This document shows, one piece after another, positions 52,901 to 61,012 of a stretch of 64,000 nucleotides of DNA (the stretch's first letter is position 1; each line of letters opens with the position of its first letter). The notes beneath the pieces are model-generated. The model had not been told where the DNA came from and searched no databases. It saw nothing but the letters and a program-made list of their open reading frames with translations. The stretch lies in NCBI RefSeq assembly GCF_002356335.1, contig NZ_AP018165.1:4340001-4404000 (forward strand). Reading direction: 5' to 3'. The translations under genes and the position numbers were made by a program. Source of the stretch: [Mycobacterium] stephanolepidis. Lineage in GTDB: Bacteria > Actinomycetota > Actinomycetes > Mycobacteriales > Mycobacteriaceae.

Positions 52901-55900
52901 CCGCACCCGCCAGCGCGCCATCGGTAGCGGATTTCGCCGCGGCAGCGGCGTCGGCGGCAGCCTTGGCAGCGGCCGCGTTCTGGTCGGCGGCGTCCTTGAT
53001 ACCGGCAGCATCGGACGCTGCCTTCGTCGCATCGGCGGCCTTCTGATCGGCGGCGCTCTTGGCCGCAGCGGCGTCGGCGGCGGCCTTGGCCGCGTCCAAC
53101 GATGCCTGATTCGCCGCGTCGGACGTCGACAGGGCATCCTTGGCCGCTTGATCGGCCGCGGCCAAGGCCTGATCGGCGGCCACCTTTGCGGCCTGCGCGG
53201 CAGCAGCGGCCTGCGCCGCCTGACCGGCCTGTACGCCCGCCGCATCCGCCGCGGAAACCGCACCTTGAACAGCACCGTCCGCAGCCGCCAAGGCTCCGTC
53301 CGCAGCCGCCTTCGCCGCAGCAGCCGCATCGGACGCCGACTTGGCCTCAGCCGCCCTCTGATCGGCAGCGGCCTTGGCCGCCAACGCATCCGATGCAACC
53401 TTGGCCGCATCGGTCGCCTTCTGATCGGCCGTCTCCTTCGCGGATGTCGCATCGACGGCAGCTTGGATGGCAAGAGCGGCCTTGTCGGCGGCATCCTGGG
53501 CTGCGGTGCTCGCGTCGGTCGCGCCCTTGTTTGCATCTGTCAGAGCCTGATCGGCACTGGCCTTCGCCGCAGCAGCCGCATCGGACGCCGACTTGGCCTG
53601 CGCCGCCGCCTGATCCGCAGCGGCCTTGGCCGCGCCCGCATCCGAGACAGCCTTACCCGCAGCCGTCAACGCCTTGTCCGCCGCGGACTTGGCCACGCCC
53701 GCCGCATCATCGGCAGCCTGCGCGGCCGCGAACTTGTCGGCGGCATCGCTCGCAGCGCCAGCGGCGTCGGCGGCAGCCTTCGAGGTATCGGCAAACACCT
53801 TGTCGGCGGCTACCTTTGCGGCAGCGGCAGCATCGGCGGCGGCAGCCGCGTCGGTGGCCTTCTGATCCGCGGCGGTGGTAGCGGCAGCGGCATCAGTGGC
53901 AGCCTTACCGGCATCGGCCAATGCCGTATCCGCAGCAGACTTGATGGCCGCAGCAGCGTCGGCGGCTGTCTTGGCAGCGGTTGCTTTGTCGGCGGCGTCA
54001 TTGGCGCTCGTCGTCGCGTCGGTGGCGGTCTTACCGGCATCGGCCAATGCCGTATCCGCCGCGGACTTGACTGCTGCCGCCGCGTCGTCGGCAGCCTGTG
54101 CAGCAGTCGACTTGTCGGCAGCATCCCTGGCCTCGGCAGCGGCATCGAGAGCGGCCTTATCGGCATCGGCCAGTGCACCGTCCGCAGCCGCCTTCGCCGC
54201 AGCAGCGGCATCCGAGGCCGTCCGCGCGTCGGCCGCCTTCTGATCAGCAGCCACCTTGGCCGCAGCCGCATCCGCCGCGGCCCTGTCCGCATCTGCCAGC
54301 ACCCCGTCGGCTGCCGCCTTGTCAGTGGTGGCGGCATCCGCCGCAGCCTTGGCGTCGGCCGCCTTCTGATCAGCAGCCACCTTGGCCGCAGCCGCATCCG
54401 CCGCAGCCTTATCGGCATCCGTCAGCGCAGTGTCCGCAGCGACCTTCACCGCCGCAGCCGCATCCGCGACCGTCTTGGCGGCGGCGGCCTTGTCGGCGGC
54501 ATCGCTCGCGGTTGCCGCGGCGTCGCCGGCAGCCTTGGCGGCGTCGGTCAACGCCTTGTCCGCGTTGGCCTTCACCGTCGCCGCATCCGAGGCCGCCGTA
54601 CCGGCTTCGGCGGCTTTCTGATCGGCGGCAGCCTTCGCGGCCGCCGCATCAGAGGCGACCCTATCCGCATCCGTCAGCGCGGTGTCCGCAGCAGCCTTCA
54701 CCGCGGCAGCCGCATCGACAGCCGTCTTGGCATCCACAACCTGCTGGTCTGCCACGGTCTTGGCCGCAGCCGCATCAGAAGCGGCCTTACCCGCATCTGC
54801 CAACGCCTTATCCGCGGTAACCTTCACCGCCGCAGCCGCATCCACGGCCGTCTGCGCCGCCGCAGCATTCTGATCCGCAACCGTCTTCGCCGCCGCCGCA
54901 TCACCGGCAGCCTTGTTCGCATCCGAAAGCGCAGTCTCGGCTGCCGTCTTGGCCGCGTCCTTGGCCGACTTATCGGCGTCGGCGGCGGCCTTGGCATCGG
55001 TGGCGTCGGTCAACGCCGTGGCGGCGGCCGCAGCCTTGGTCTGCGCATCACCCAGCGCCGCATCCGCCGTCGACTTGGCCGCAGCAGCGGCCTGTGCGGC
55101 GGCCTTGGCATCGGTCGCGTTTTGAGCGGCCACTGAGGCCGCGTCTGCTGCCGCCGTGGCCGCCGTGGCAGCATTCGCCGAAGCCTGATCGGCGGCGGCC
55201 TTGGCCGCATCGGCATTGGTGACGGCAGTTGCAGCGTCGGCAGCCGCTTGGTCCGCTGTGCTCTTGGCCGCCGCCGCGTCACCGGCGGCCTTGTTCGCAT
55301 CCGAAAGCGCCTTATCCGCGGTAACCTTCACCGCCGCAGCCGCATCCACGGCCGTCTGCGCCGCCGCAGCATTCTGATCCGCAACCGTCTTCGCCGCCGC
55401 CGCATCACCGGCAGCCTTGTTCGCATCCGAAAGCGCCTTATCCGCGGTAACCTTCACCGCCGCAGCCGCATCCACGGCCGTCTGCGCCGCCGCAGCATTC
55501 TGATCCGCAACCGTCTTCGCCGCCGCCGCATCACCGGCAGCCTTGTTCGCATCCGAAAGCGCCTTATCCGTAACCACCTTGGCCGCAGTGGTATCGGTGA
55601 CAACTTGCTGTGCATCCACGACCTTCTGATCGGCGAGGGTCTTCGCGGCGGCCGCGTCGCTGGCGGCCTTGTTCGCATCGGCCAACGCCTTATCCGTGGT
55701 GACCTTCACCGCCGCAGCCGCATCCGCAGCCGTCTGCGCCGCCGCAGCATTCTGATCCGCAACCGTCTTGGCTGCCGCCGCGGCGGCAGCGGCGTTCGTT
55801 GCATCGGTCAACGCCTGATCGGTCACTACCTTGGCCGCTGTGGTGGTGGTGACGGCCTGCTGCGCAGTGCTGACCTGTTGCGCGGCAGCCGTGACGTTGT

Positions 55901-58900
55901 TGTTGGCGGTGTTCGCGTTGGTCTGAGCGGTGTTGCGCGCCGCGATCGCCGCCGGCTCCTGACTGATGGCCGTCGCCGCCGCGGCATCGGCAACGGTCTT
56001 GGCGGCCGCGGCGTTATCGGCGGCGGTCTTGGCGGTGGCCTCGGTGGCCTGCGCCTGAGTCACTGCCGCATTACCTGCCGTGAGACGCTGCTGGGCTCCG
56101 GCCAATAGGGTGCCACCAGACCAGAAATTATTCCAACTGCCCCAAAAGTCATTCGTGTAGTAGGTGACGTCTGCCTGGGCCTGATCACGCTGCTGCTGTG
56201 CTGTGACCGTAGCGGCGTGGGCGTTTTGATAAGCGGTCTGCGTGCTCTGGGCCGTCGCGGCAGCGGCGGTCGCGTCGTCCTTGGCCTTCTGGATGGCGTC
56301 GACGACCTTCTGCGCATCGCTTAACGCCTTATCCGCGTTAACCTTTGCGGTATCCGCATTCTGTTTTGCGGTATTGGCCGCGGTCAGCGCCGCCTGAGCG
56401 TTGGAGACGGCCTGGTTGCTTGCGGTGGCATTGGTCTGCGCGGTCGTCAGCGCAGCATCCGCCGCGGTCTTCGCGGCGGCAGCATTGGCAGCAGCCTGAT
56501 CGGCCGCGGCCTTCGCCGCATCCTTGGCCGCCTTATCCGCATTCGCAGCATCCGAGGCCGTCTTCGCCTTCGCAGCCGCCTGATCCGCAGCAGTCTTGGC
56601 CACATCGGTGTTCTGTTTGGCGGTGTTGGCCGCGGTGAGTGCGGCCTGAGCATCAGATACCGCCTGATTGCCTGCGGTGGCATTGGTCTGCGCGGTCGTC
56701 AGCGCAGCATCCGCCGCGGTCTTCGCGGCGGCAGCATTAGCAGCAGCCTGATCGGCCGCGGCCTTCGCCGCATCCTTGGCAGCCCTATCCGCATTCGCAG
56801 CATCCGAAACCGTCTTGGCCTGCGCCGCAGCCTGATCCGCAGCAGTCTTGGCGGCAGCAGCATTAGCAGCAGCCTGATCCGCCGCCACCTTCGCCGCATC
56901 CTTAGCAGCCCTATCCGCATTCGCAGCATCCGAAACCGTCTTGGCCTGCGCCGCAGCCTGATCCGCAGCAGTCTTGGCGGCAGCAGCATTAGCAGCAGCC
57001 TGATCCGCCGCCACCTTCGCAGCATCCTTAGCAGCCCTATCCGCATTCGCAGCATCCGAAACCGACTTCGCCTGCGCCGCAGCACCATCCGCAGCAGTCT
57101 TCGCCGCCAACGCATCGGCCGATGCCTGCGCCGCAGCGGCGTCCTTCTGATCGGCAAGGGTCTTGGCCGCGGCGGCATCTGAAGCCGCCAGGCCTGCATC
57201 GGTCAGCACACCGTCGGCAACAGCCTTGGCAGCGGCAGCATCACTCGCCGCCTTGCCCGCATCTATCGCCCGTTGGCCCGCCGCCACCGCGGCATCCGCG
57301 GCCGCTCGAGAAGTTGCATCTGCCTGTGCTGCGGCCTGATCCGCAGCAGTCTTGGCGGCATCCTTGGCCGCCTTGTCAGCGTCGGCGGCCGTCTTGGCCG
57401 AAGTGGCATCGGCCAACGCTTGATTACTTGCGGTGGCATTGGTCTGAGCGGTGGTCAGCGCAACATCAGCCGCGGTCTTGGCCGCGGCAGCATTAGCAGC
57501 AGCCTGATCGGCCGCCGCCTTCGCAGCATCCTTAGCAGCCTTATCCGCATTCGCAGCATCCGAAACCGACTTCGCCTGCGCCGCAGCACCATCCGCAGCC
57601 ATCTTCGCCGCCAACGCATCCGCCGCCACCTGATCAGCCGACACCTTCGCAGCATCCTTAGCAGCCTTATCCGCATTCGCAGCATCCGAAACCGACTTCG
57701 CCTGCGCCGCAGCACCATCCGCAGCCATCTTCGCCGCCAACGCATCCGCCGCCACCTGATCAGCCGACACCTTCGCAGCATCCTTAGCAGCCTTATCCGC
57801 ATTCGCAGCATCCGAAACCGACTTCGCCTGCGCCGCAGCACCATCCGCAGCCATCTTCGCCGCCAACGCATCCGCCGCCACCTGATCAGCGGCCACCTTC
57901 GCAGCGGTGGCCTCGGCCAAGGCGCTTTCGCTGGCGGCGACCCTGGTCTGTGCATCTGCCAGCGCCGCATCGGCGGCGGCCTTGGCCGCATCCTTGGCCG
58001 CCTTATCGGCAGTGGCCGCATCCAACGCAGCCTTAGCATCCTGATACGCCTTATCCCCCACCGCAGCATGACTCTGCGCATTAGCAAAAGCCTGCTCCGC
58101 AGCCGTCTTCGCCGCCGCCGCATCCGCAGCAGCCCTGGCCGCATCCGCAGCCTTCGACGCCGCAGCATCCTTGGCAGCAGCCGCATCCGACGCCGCCTTT
58201 GAGGCATCGGTCAACGCCGCTTCCGCGGCATCTTTCGCCGCATCCTTGGCGGCCTTATCGGCATCGGCGGCGGCCTGTGCGGCGTCCTTCGCAGCCTTAT
58301 CGGCGGCGGCCGCATCAGCGGCCGACTTCGCTTGTGTGGCCACCTGATCGGCAGCGGTCTTGGCCGCCAACGCATCCGCAGCGGCCTTATCTGCGGTGGC
58401 CTTGGCGGCAGCAGCATCAGCCGAAGCCGAGGCGGCGGTAGCGGCCTTGGTCTGCGCATCGGTGAACGCGCCATCTGCCGCGGTCTTGGCCGCCAACGCA
58501 TCCGCAGCGACCCTGGCCGCATCGGCGGCCTTCGACGCGGCAGCATCCTTGGCAGCCGCGGCATCGGCGGCGGCCCTCGAAGCATCCGCCAAGGCTGCAT
58601 CGGCGGCAGTCTTCGCCGCATCCTTGGCGGCCTTATCGGCATCGGCCGCGGCCTTCGCCGCGCCGGCGTCGGCCAACGCCTTCTCACTGGCCGCAACCTT
58701 GCCCTGCGCGTCGGTCACCACCGCATCGGCAGCTGTCTTGGCGGCCAACGCATCCGTGGAGGCCTTGGCGGCGTCGGCGGCCTTCGACGCGGCTGCGTCT
58801 TTCGCGGCTGCGGCATCGGCGGCAGCGCGAGCGGCATCCGCCAACGCGGCGTCGGCGGCAGTCTTCTGTGCGGCTGCGTCAATGGCCGCCTGCTGCGCCG

Positions 58901-60065
58901 CGGCGGCCTTTCCGGCCGCCGCGGTTGCCGTGGCGGCCGCTGCTTGGGCGACCCTGTCGGCCTCGGCACGTGCCGCATCGGCGGCGGCCTTGGCCGCATC
59001 CTTGGCCGCCTTATCGGCAGTGGCCGCATCCAACGCAGCCTTAGCATCCTGATACGCCTTATCCCCCACCGCAGCATGACTCTGCGCATTAGCAAAAGCC
59101 TGCTCCGCAGCCGTCTTCGCCGCCGCCGCATCCGCAGCAGCCCTGGCCGCATCCGCAGCCTTCGACGCCGCAGCATCCTTGGCAGCAGCCGCATCCGACG
59201 CGATCTTGTCGGCGTTGGCGCGCTCGGTGTCGGCAGTGGTCTTGGCCGCCAACGCATCCGCGGCCGCCCTGTCCGCCGCCGTTTGGGCGGCGGTAGCGTC
59301 GGATAACGCTTTGTCGTTGGCCGCGGCCTTGCTCTGCGCCTCGGCCAGTGCAGCATCGGCAGCGGCCCTGGCCGCGTCCGCCGCCTGCTGTGCAGCGCTG
59401 GCGGCGTCGAGTGCCGCCTTGGCGTCTTGATACGCCTTATCCCCCACCGCAGCGTGACTCTGCGCATCGGCAAATGCCTGCTCCGCGGCTGCCTTCGCCG
59501 CGTCGGCAGCCTGCTGCTGAGCGGCGGCGGCATCGGCAGCGGCCTTCGCATCCTGGTAGGCCTTCTCGTTGGCCGCCGCAGCCGCTTGCGCGCTGCTCTG
59601 CTTGGCGGCCGCGGCCTCGAGAACCGCCTGTGCGTCCAGCGCCGCCCGCGCCGCGTCGTCCGCGTCGTGGCGTGCCTGTTCGGCCGCCGCAGCGGCCGCC
59701 GCAGCCTGCGCCTGCTTCTCCGCGACCGCCGGATTGGCAGCGGCCTCGGCTGCTGCCTTGTCTGCTTCGGCCTTGCGCAGTGCCGCGCGAGCGGCCGCAT
59801 CGGCGGCGGCCTTGGCCATCAGGTCGGCCACTGCGGCGGCACCGGCCGCGGTGTCCGCATAACCCTGCGCTTCGGAGGTCGGGGTCGAGTTTGGCGTCAC
59901 AGCCACCTCGGGCAGGGATCCCGAGTACGCCGTCAGGCTGGTGTCGCCGCTGAAGAGTAATCGCTGCTTCTCGATGAGCGACTTGGAGACCGAACTACTG
60001 CCACCCGCCAGAAGGACCGCTGTCGCAAATATTGCGAGGACAGTTTTGGATCGCGACGCCTGCAT
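49995..60065 (-). CDS. Giant exported alanine-rich repeat protein with PGRS-like C terminus
   Basis: Uninterrupted gene of 10,071 bp for 3356 residues. Residues 1-26 form a signal peptide (MQASRSKTVLAIFATAVLLA), then a short unique segment (LTAYSGSLPEVAV) near residue 45. About residues 70-2885 are alanine-rich, dominated by 14-residue units like AADQAAANAAAAKT in 42-residue repeats, with Lys-Asp pairs four residues apart. Prolines are nearly absent except near 112, 1370 and 2663 onward. An aromatic island (YYTNDFWGSWNNFW) starts at Tyr1302. Cys at 2661, 2889 and 2897. Residues about 2898-3356 are PGRS-like (GGAGGKGGD, FGPGGLIIGDG) with a Ser/Gly tail. ATG 60065 follows a GTGAGGCA site; ATG 60095 is an alternative. 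A surface rod is inferred. Confidence 0.88.
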   Translation of the reverse strand: MQASRSKTVLAIFATAVLLAGGSSSVSKSLIEKQRLLFSGDTSLTAYSGSLPEVAVTPNSTPTSEAQGYADTAAGAAAVADLMAKAAADAAARAALRKAEADKAAAEAAANPAVAEKQAQAAAAAAAAEQARHDADDAARAALDAQAVLEAAAAKQSSAQAAAAANEKAYQDAKAAADAAAAQQQAADAAKAAAEQAFADAQSHAAVGDKAYQDAKAALDAASAAQQAADAARAAADAALAEAQSKAAANDKALSDATAAQTAADRAAADALAAKTTADTERANADKIASDAAAAKDAAASKAADAARAAADAAAAKTAAEQAFANAQSHAAVGDKAYQDAKAALDAATADKAAKDAAKAAADAARAEADRVAQAAAATATAAAGKAAAAQQAAIDAAAQKTAADAALADAARAAADAAAAKDAAASKAADAAKASTDALAAKTAADAVVTDAQGKVAASEKALADAGAAKAAADADKAAKDAAKTAADAALADASRAAADAAAAKDAAASKAADAARVAADALAAKTAADGAFTDAQTKAATAASASADAAAAKATADKAAADALAAKTAADQVATQAKSAADAAAADKAAKDAAQAAADADKAAKDAAKDAAEAALTDASKAASDAAAAKDAAASKAADAARAAADAAAAKTAAEQAFANAQSHAAVGDKAYQDAKAALDAATADKAAKDAAKAAADAALADAQTRVAASESALAEATAAKVAADQVAADALAAKMAADGAAAQAKSVSDAANADKAAKDAAKVSADQVAADALAAKMAADGAAAQAKSVSDAANADKAAKDAAKVSADQVAADALAAKMAADGAAAQAKSVSDAANADKAAKDAAKAAADQAAANAAAAKTAADVALTTAQTNATASNQALADATSAKTAADADKAAKDAAKTAADQAAAQADATSRAAADAAVAAGQRAIDAGKAASDAAAAKAVADGVLTDAGLAASDAAAAKTLADQKDAAAAQASADALAAKTAADGAAAQAKSVSDAANADRAAKDAAKVAADQAAANAAAAKTAADQAAAQAKTVSDAANADRAAKDAAKVAADQAAANAAAAKTAADQAAAQAKTVSDAANADRAAKDAAKAAADQAAANAAAAKTAADAALTTAQTNATAGNQAVSDAQAALTAANTAKQNTDVAKTAADQAAAKAKTASDAANADKAAKDAAKAAADQAAANAAAAKTAADAALTTAQTNATASNQAVSNAQAALTAANTAKQNADTAKVNADKALSDAQKVVDAIQKAKDDATAAAATAQSTQTAYQNAHAATVTAQQQRDQAQADVTYYTNDFWGSWNNFWSGGTLLAGAQQRLTAGNAAVTQAQATEATAKTAADNAAAAKTVADAAAATAISQEPAAIAARNTAQTNANTANNNVTAAAQQVSTAQQAVTTTTAAKVVTDQALTDATNAAAAAAAAKTVADQNAAAAQTAADAAAAVKVTTDKALADANKAASDAAAAKTLADQKVVDAQQVVTDTTAAKVVTDKALSDANKAAGDAAAAKTVADQNAAAAQTAVDAAAAVKVTADKALSDANKAAGDAAAAKTVADQNAAAAQTAVDAAAAVKVTADKALSDANKAAGDAAAAKSTADQAAADAATAVTNADAAKAAADQASANAATAATAAADAASVAAQNATDAKAAAQAAAAAKSTADAALGDAQTKAAAAATALTDATDAKAAADADKSAKDAAKTAAETALSDANKAAGDAAAAKTVADQNAAAAQTAVDAAAAVKVTADKALADAGKAASDAAAAKTVADQQVVDAKTAVDAAAAVKAAADTALTDADRVASDAAAAKAAADQKAAEAGTAASDAATVKANADKALTDAAKAAGDAAATASDAADKAAAAKTVADAAAAVKVAADTALTDADKAAADAAAAKVAADQKAADAKAAADAATTDKAAADGVLADADRAAADAAAAKVAADQKAADARTASDAAAAAKAAADGALADADKAALDAAAEARDAADKSTAAQAADDAAAAVKSAADTALADAGKTATDATTSANDAADKATAAKTAADAAAAIKSAADTALADAGKAATDAAAATTAADQKATDAAAAADAAAAAKVAADKVFADTSKAAADAAGAASDAADKFAAAQAADDAAGVAKSAADKALTAAGKAVSDAGAAKAAADQAAAQAKSASDAAAAAKASADQALTDANKGATDASTAAQDAADKAALAIQAAVDATSAKETADQKATDAAKVASDALAAKAAADQRAAEAKSASDAAAAAKAAADGALAAADGAVQGAVSAADAAGVQAGQAAQAAAAAQAAKVAADQALAAADQAAKDALSTSDAANQASLDAAKAAADAAAAKSAADQKAADATKAASDAAGIKDAADQNAAAAKAAADAAAAAKSATDGALAGADQAAKDAAAAKEAADQKLSGATTSADAAAAAKAAADKALADASAAAKAATDAATNAGDKAAQDAKAAADAQAAKAAADKALADAAKAAQDAQAAKDTAAAKATQTADAVQAATDAAAAAKAAAEQAVGDQKAVIDAATQAGVDKAAVDKAAADALRSAEAAAASSERAANAAKVFAEAQAAADRDRAAADQALKDKDASAQAAAADSAKAAADRAAAATLEAASASDAAAVQAAEGQAAFQKLAAEKAAADRAAMDKSAEEAKQRLNIIAADCRPIFAEAAAAAQTDPKAQADQEVQSTEIQVGAAAQLAQARDTQQSSADREVADKTAAAASAGAAAGGAVSDASAARAKAVETAKQAAVTQTALDTALTTGAPAPEVAEAQTAARIAAEKADEAERAAQAAEALAAQATTAAQTAAGDRAAAEVAAKAAADQAAAARADAQKAADALAAAQQKADGYAAAKAAADKAAADYAAAAAKDRLASAKSAEEKAIAERAYADCVSGMAGKCGATNVGNGGSAWNLFGGRPLFGPGGLIIGDGSPNAAGVYTQRPLFGPGGLIIGDGGLGQDGGLLIGNGGKGLPGQKGGNGGLLFGNGGAGGDGLPGQKGGDGGNAGLIGTGGAGGKGGDASATADGKTGVGGAGGNGGKGGALAGDGGAGGKGAEGSNFFTGTSTGGAGGDGGSAGMLGNGGAGGQGGTSNSFDTSTSEPGTGGNGGAGGSGGLVAGSGGAGGAGGEAKTTYGETKGGTGGTGGASGGLTGDGGSGGAGGASSSLGGTAVGGDGGNGAGSHAVLGNGGGGGAGGKAETSSGLVKTGPATGGKGGTGGSSGVIGSGGGGGAGGDANGDGTKSTTKTGGAGGKGGAFGKDGHAGADGSATTGSDTGSHTNATGSRAGDGGANKSTPAGSARTGTSSHGTKKQSGDEGGDSAGETGAGSPSGSTSSGGSSSSSSSGGSSSSGGGGSSSGSGS
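49998..51376 (-). repeat. PGRS-like glycine-rich coding region
   Basis: Coding for GGxGG-type repeats such as GGNGGLLFGNGGAGG and GGAGGKGG, two FGPGGLIIGDG copies, and the tail SSSSSSSGGSSSSGG. These match the composition and motifs of PE_PGRS proteins of slow-growing mycobacteria, but the PE domain is absent; the module is joined to an alanine-rich rod instead. Within the giant gene. Confidence 0.85.
55312..55563 (-). repeat. Near-identical 126-bp tandem units, set 1
   Basis: Two consecutive near-identical 126-bp units (starting 55312 and 55438), with a further copy of the same unit at 54808, 504 bp (4 x 126) away. Each encodes a 42-residue repeat of the giant protein that includes KVTADKALSDANKAAGDAAA. 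Confidence 0.85.
56797..57174 (-). repeat. 126-bp tandem units, set 2
   Basis: The phrase GCAGCATCCGAAACCG recurs at 56797, 56923 and 57049, 126 bp apart, within three largely identical units; the third copy diverges at its end. A neighbouring pair with the phrase GCGGTGGCATTGGTCTG at 56422 and 56674 is spaced 252 bp, again a multiple of 126. Confidence 0.85.
57523..57900 (-). repeat. 126-bp tandem units, set 3
   Basis: Three consecutive near-identical units at 57523, 57649 and 57775, each 126 bp, encoding AADALAAKMAADGAAAQAKS and the rest of the 42-residue repeat. This is the cleanest tandem array in the gene. Confidence 0.9.
57964..59201 (-). repeat. 230-bp perfect direct repeat, 1008 bp apart
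   Basis: Bases 57964-58193 and 58972-59201 are identical by my reading. The offset of 1008 bp is 8 x 126, so the duplication stayed in register with the repeat period. It encodes the GDKAYQDAKAALDAATADK segment and its flanks. Such identity predicts slippage, deletion or gene conversion. Confidence 0.85.
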
Positions 60066-60134
60066 GACTGCCTCACTTGCCTGACCATCCGACACACGCC
60101 GATGTGAGCCGGTAACGGCGAGATTAGACGTCGC

Positions 60135-60150
60135 GGCGCAAAAATGCGCC
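60135..60150 (-). promoter_or_regulatory. Small hairpin in the leader of the giant gene
   Basis: GGCGCA and TGCGCC arms, 6 bp each, around four A (plus strand); on the transcript it gives a short GC stem with a U loop about 70 nt before the start codon. Could be structural only. Confidence 0.35.
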
Positions 60151-60241
60151 GAGAATCAGAAAAGTAACCTGAGAAAATCTTAAACATGCATTTAAGAACG
60201 TATAAATGCCCGATTTAGTGAAACTTAAAGGAGTTTGCTAT

Positions 60242-60265
60242 TTACCTGACTCCAGAGTCAGGTAA
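60242..60265. promoter_or_regulatory. Perfect 24-bp palindrome, probable operator
   Basis: Arms TTACCTGACTC and GAGTCAGGTAA (11 bp each, no mismatch) with a 2-bp centre, 177 bp upstream of the giant gene. The 2-nt centre makes a transcription terminator impossible; a TetR- or GntR-like dimeric repressor site is the natural reading. No such regulator gene is adjacent. Confidence 0.65.
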
Positions 60266-60422
60266 TGGACAATTGACAACCGTGTCTACTAAGGATGTAG
60301 TGCCGTAGCCACGCAACACCCCATTGGGATTCGAGGTCCCAGAAATCTTCTGAGAACGAGCGTGCATAGCGAAATATGAACGGCGCGAACAGCATGATCA
60401 CTGCACACGTGTCAGATAAGTA

Positions 60423-60917
60423 CTACTTGCAGAGTTCGACGATGTGCTTGCTCAGCTCGTCGGCCTTGCTCAGCCGCTGCGCCTGCTTCGGGTCGGTGTT
60501 CGGTGTCTCAGCAATGGCAGCCGCACCCACGTCCATGAGCGCGTTGCCGAAGTCGCGAATGCTCGCCGCAAGATCGGGCGGCGTCGCGGGGTCCAGCCGT
60601 GCCAGCAGATACTGCCCACCGTTGAAAAGTGCGATCCGCGCGTTGGCAGCGGTGGCCAACGTCCCCACCGGACCGGCGTTCCCGGGAAGAGCCCGATTGG
60701 TATTCAACATGACGGCGTTACGCACCAGACCCGCGTTGGCGCACGCCTGCACCTTCGCATCGGCACGCTGCGCCACGGTGTAATCGGCTTGAGCCGGTGC
60801 CCGCCCTCGAGACAGAACCAGCACCAACGCCGTCGCCGCCAGCACGAGTGCGAGCAGGGCCGCCACGCCCGCCGCCCGCTCCAGGACCACCAGAACTTTC
60901 CGCCAGAGATCCGCCAC
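60423..60917 (-). CDS. Membrane protein of unknown function
   Basis: Protein of 164 residues with one N-terminal membrane segment (AAGVAALLALVLAATALVLVL near residue 15) and an exposed Ala-rich domain containing two Cys (VQACANAG, VELCK) that could pair. Nothing recognisable in function. The start GTG 60917 has GAGGGAG about 4 nt upstream; ATG 60968 is an alternative. Lies 95 bp downstream of fba on the same strand. Confidence 0.7.
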   Translation of the reverse strand: MADLWRKVLVVLERAAGVAALLALVLAATALVLVLSRGRAPAQADYTVAQRADAKVQACANAGLVRNAVMLNTNRALPGNAGPVGTLATAANARIALFNGGQYLLARLDPATPPDLAASIRDFGNALMDVGAAAIAETPNTDPKQAQRLSKADELSKHIVELCK

Positions 60918-61012
60918 GACTCCCTCTTCTCCCGCGGACGTGATCACCCGCGGCCAGAAGTCTCCCACCAGTTGTCGGCCGCCGGCAGGAGAACGGGAAC
61001 GACCGGAGGCGA

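Larger units (their letters stand above)
60066..60422 (-). other. Regulatory region upstream of the giant gene
   Basis: About 357 bases without a convincing gene, AT-richer than the rest of the window, mostly the 5' region of the giant gene. It holds a perfect palindrome at 60242-60265, a hairpin-prone GGCGCA-AAAA-TGCGCC at 60135-60150, and several AT-rich -10-like hexamers (for example TTTATA and TTAAGA on the minus strand), none with a convincing -35, so I assign no promoter. Confidence 0.6.

Noticed and set aside
52854..55136. Long plus-strand open frames, up to 760 codons, opposite the giant gene
   Set aside because: They are Arg/Gly/Ser-rich by-products of GC-rich repeated codons on the other strand, have no domain pattern and no ribosome site.
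54808..59201. The 126-bp repeats as a CRISPR array or non-coding satellite
   Set aside because: They are contiguous, lie in frame within one coding sequence, have no spacers, and keep codon register.
49995..60065. PE_PGRS protein or TolA
   Set aside because: No PE domain is present, and TolA-type membrane anchoring and C-terminal domain are absent; only the PGRS-like module and an Ala-rich helix are shared in kind.
60242..60265. Transcription terminator
   Set aside because: The 2-nt centre cannot form a loop and there is no T-run.
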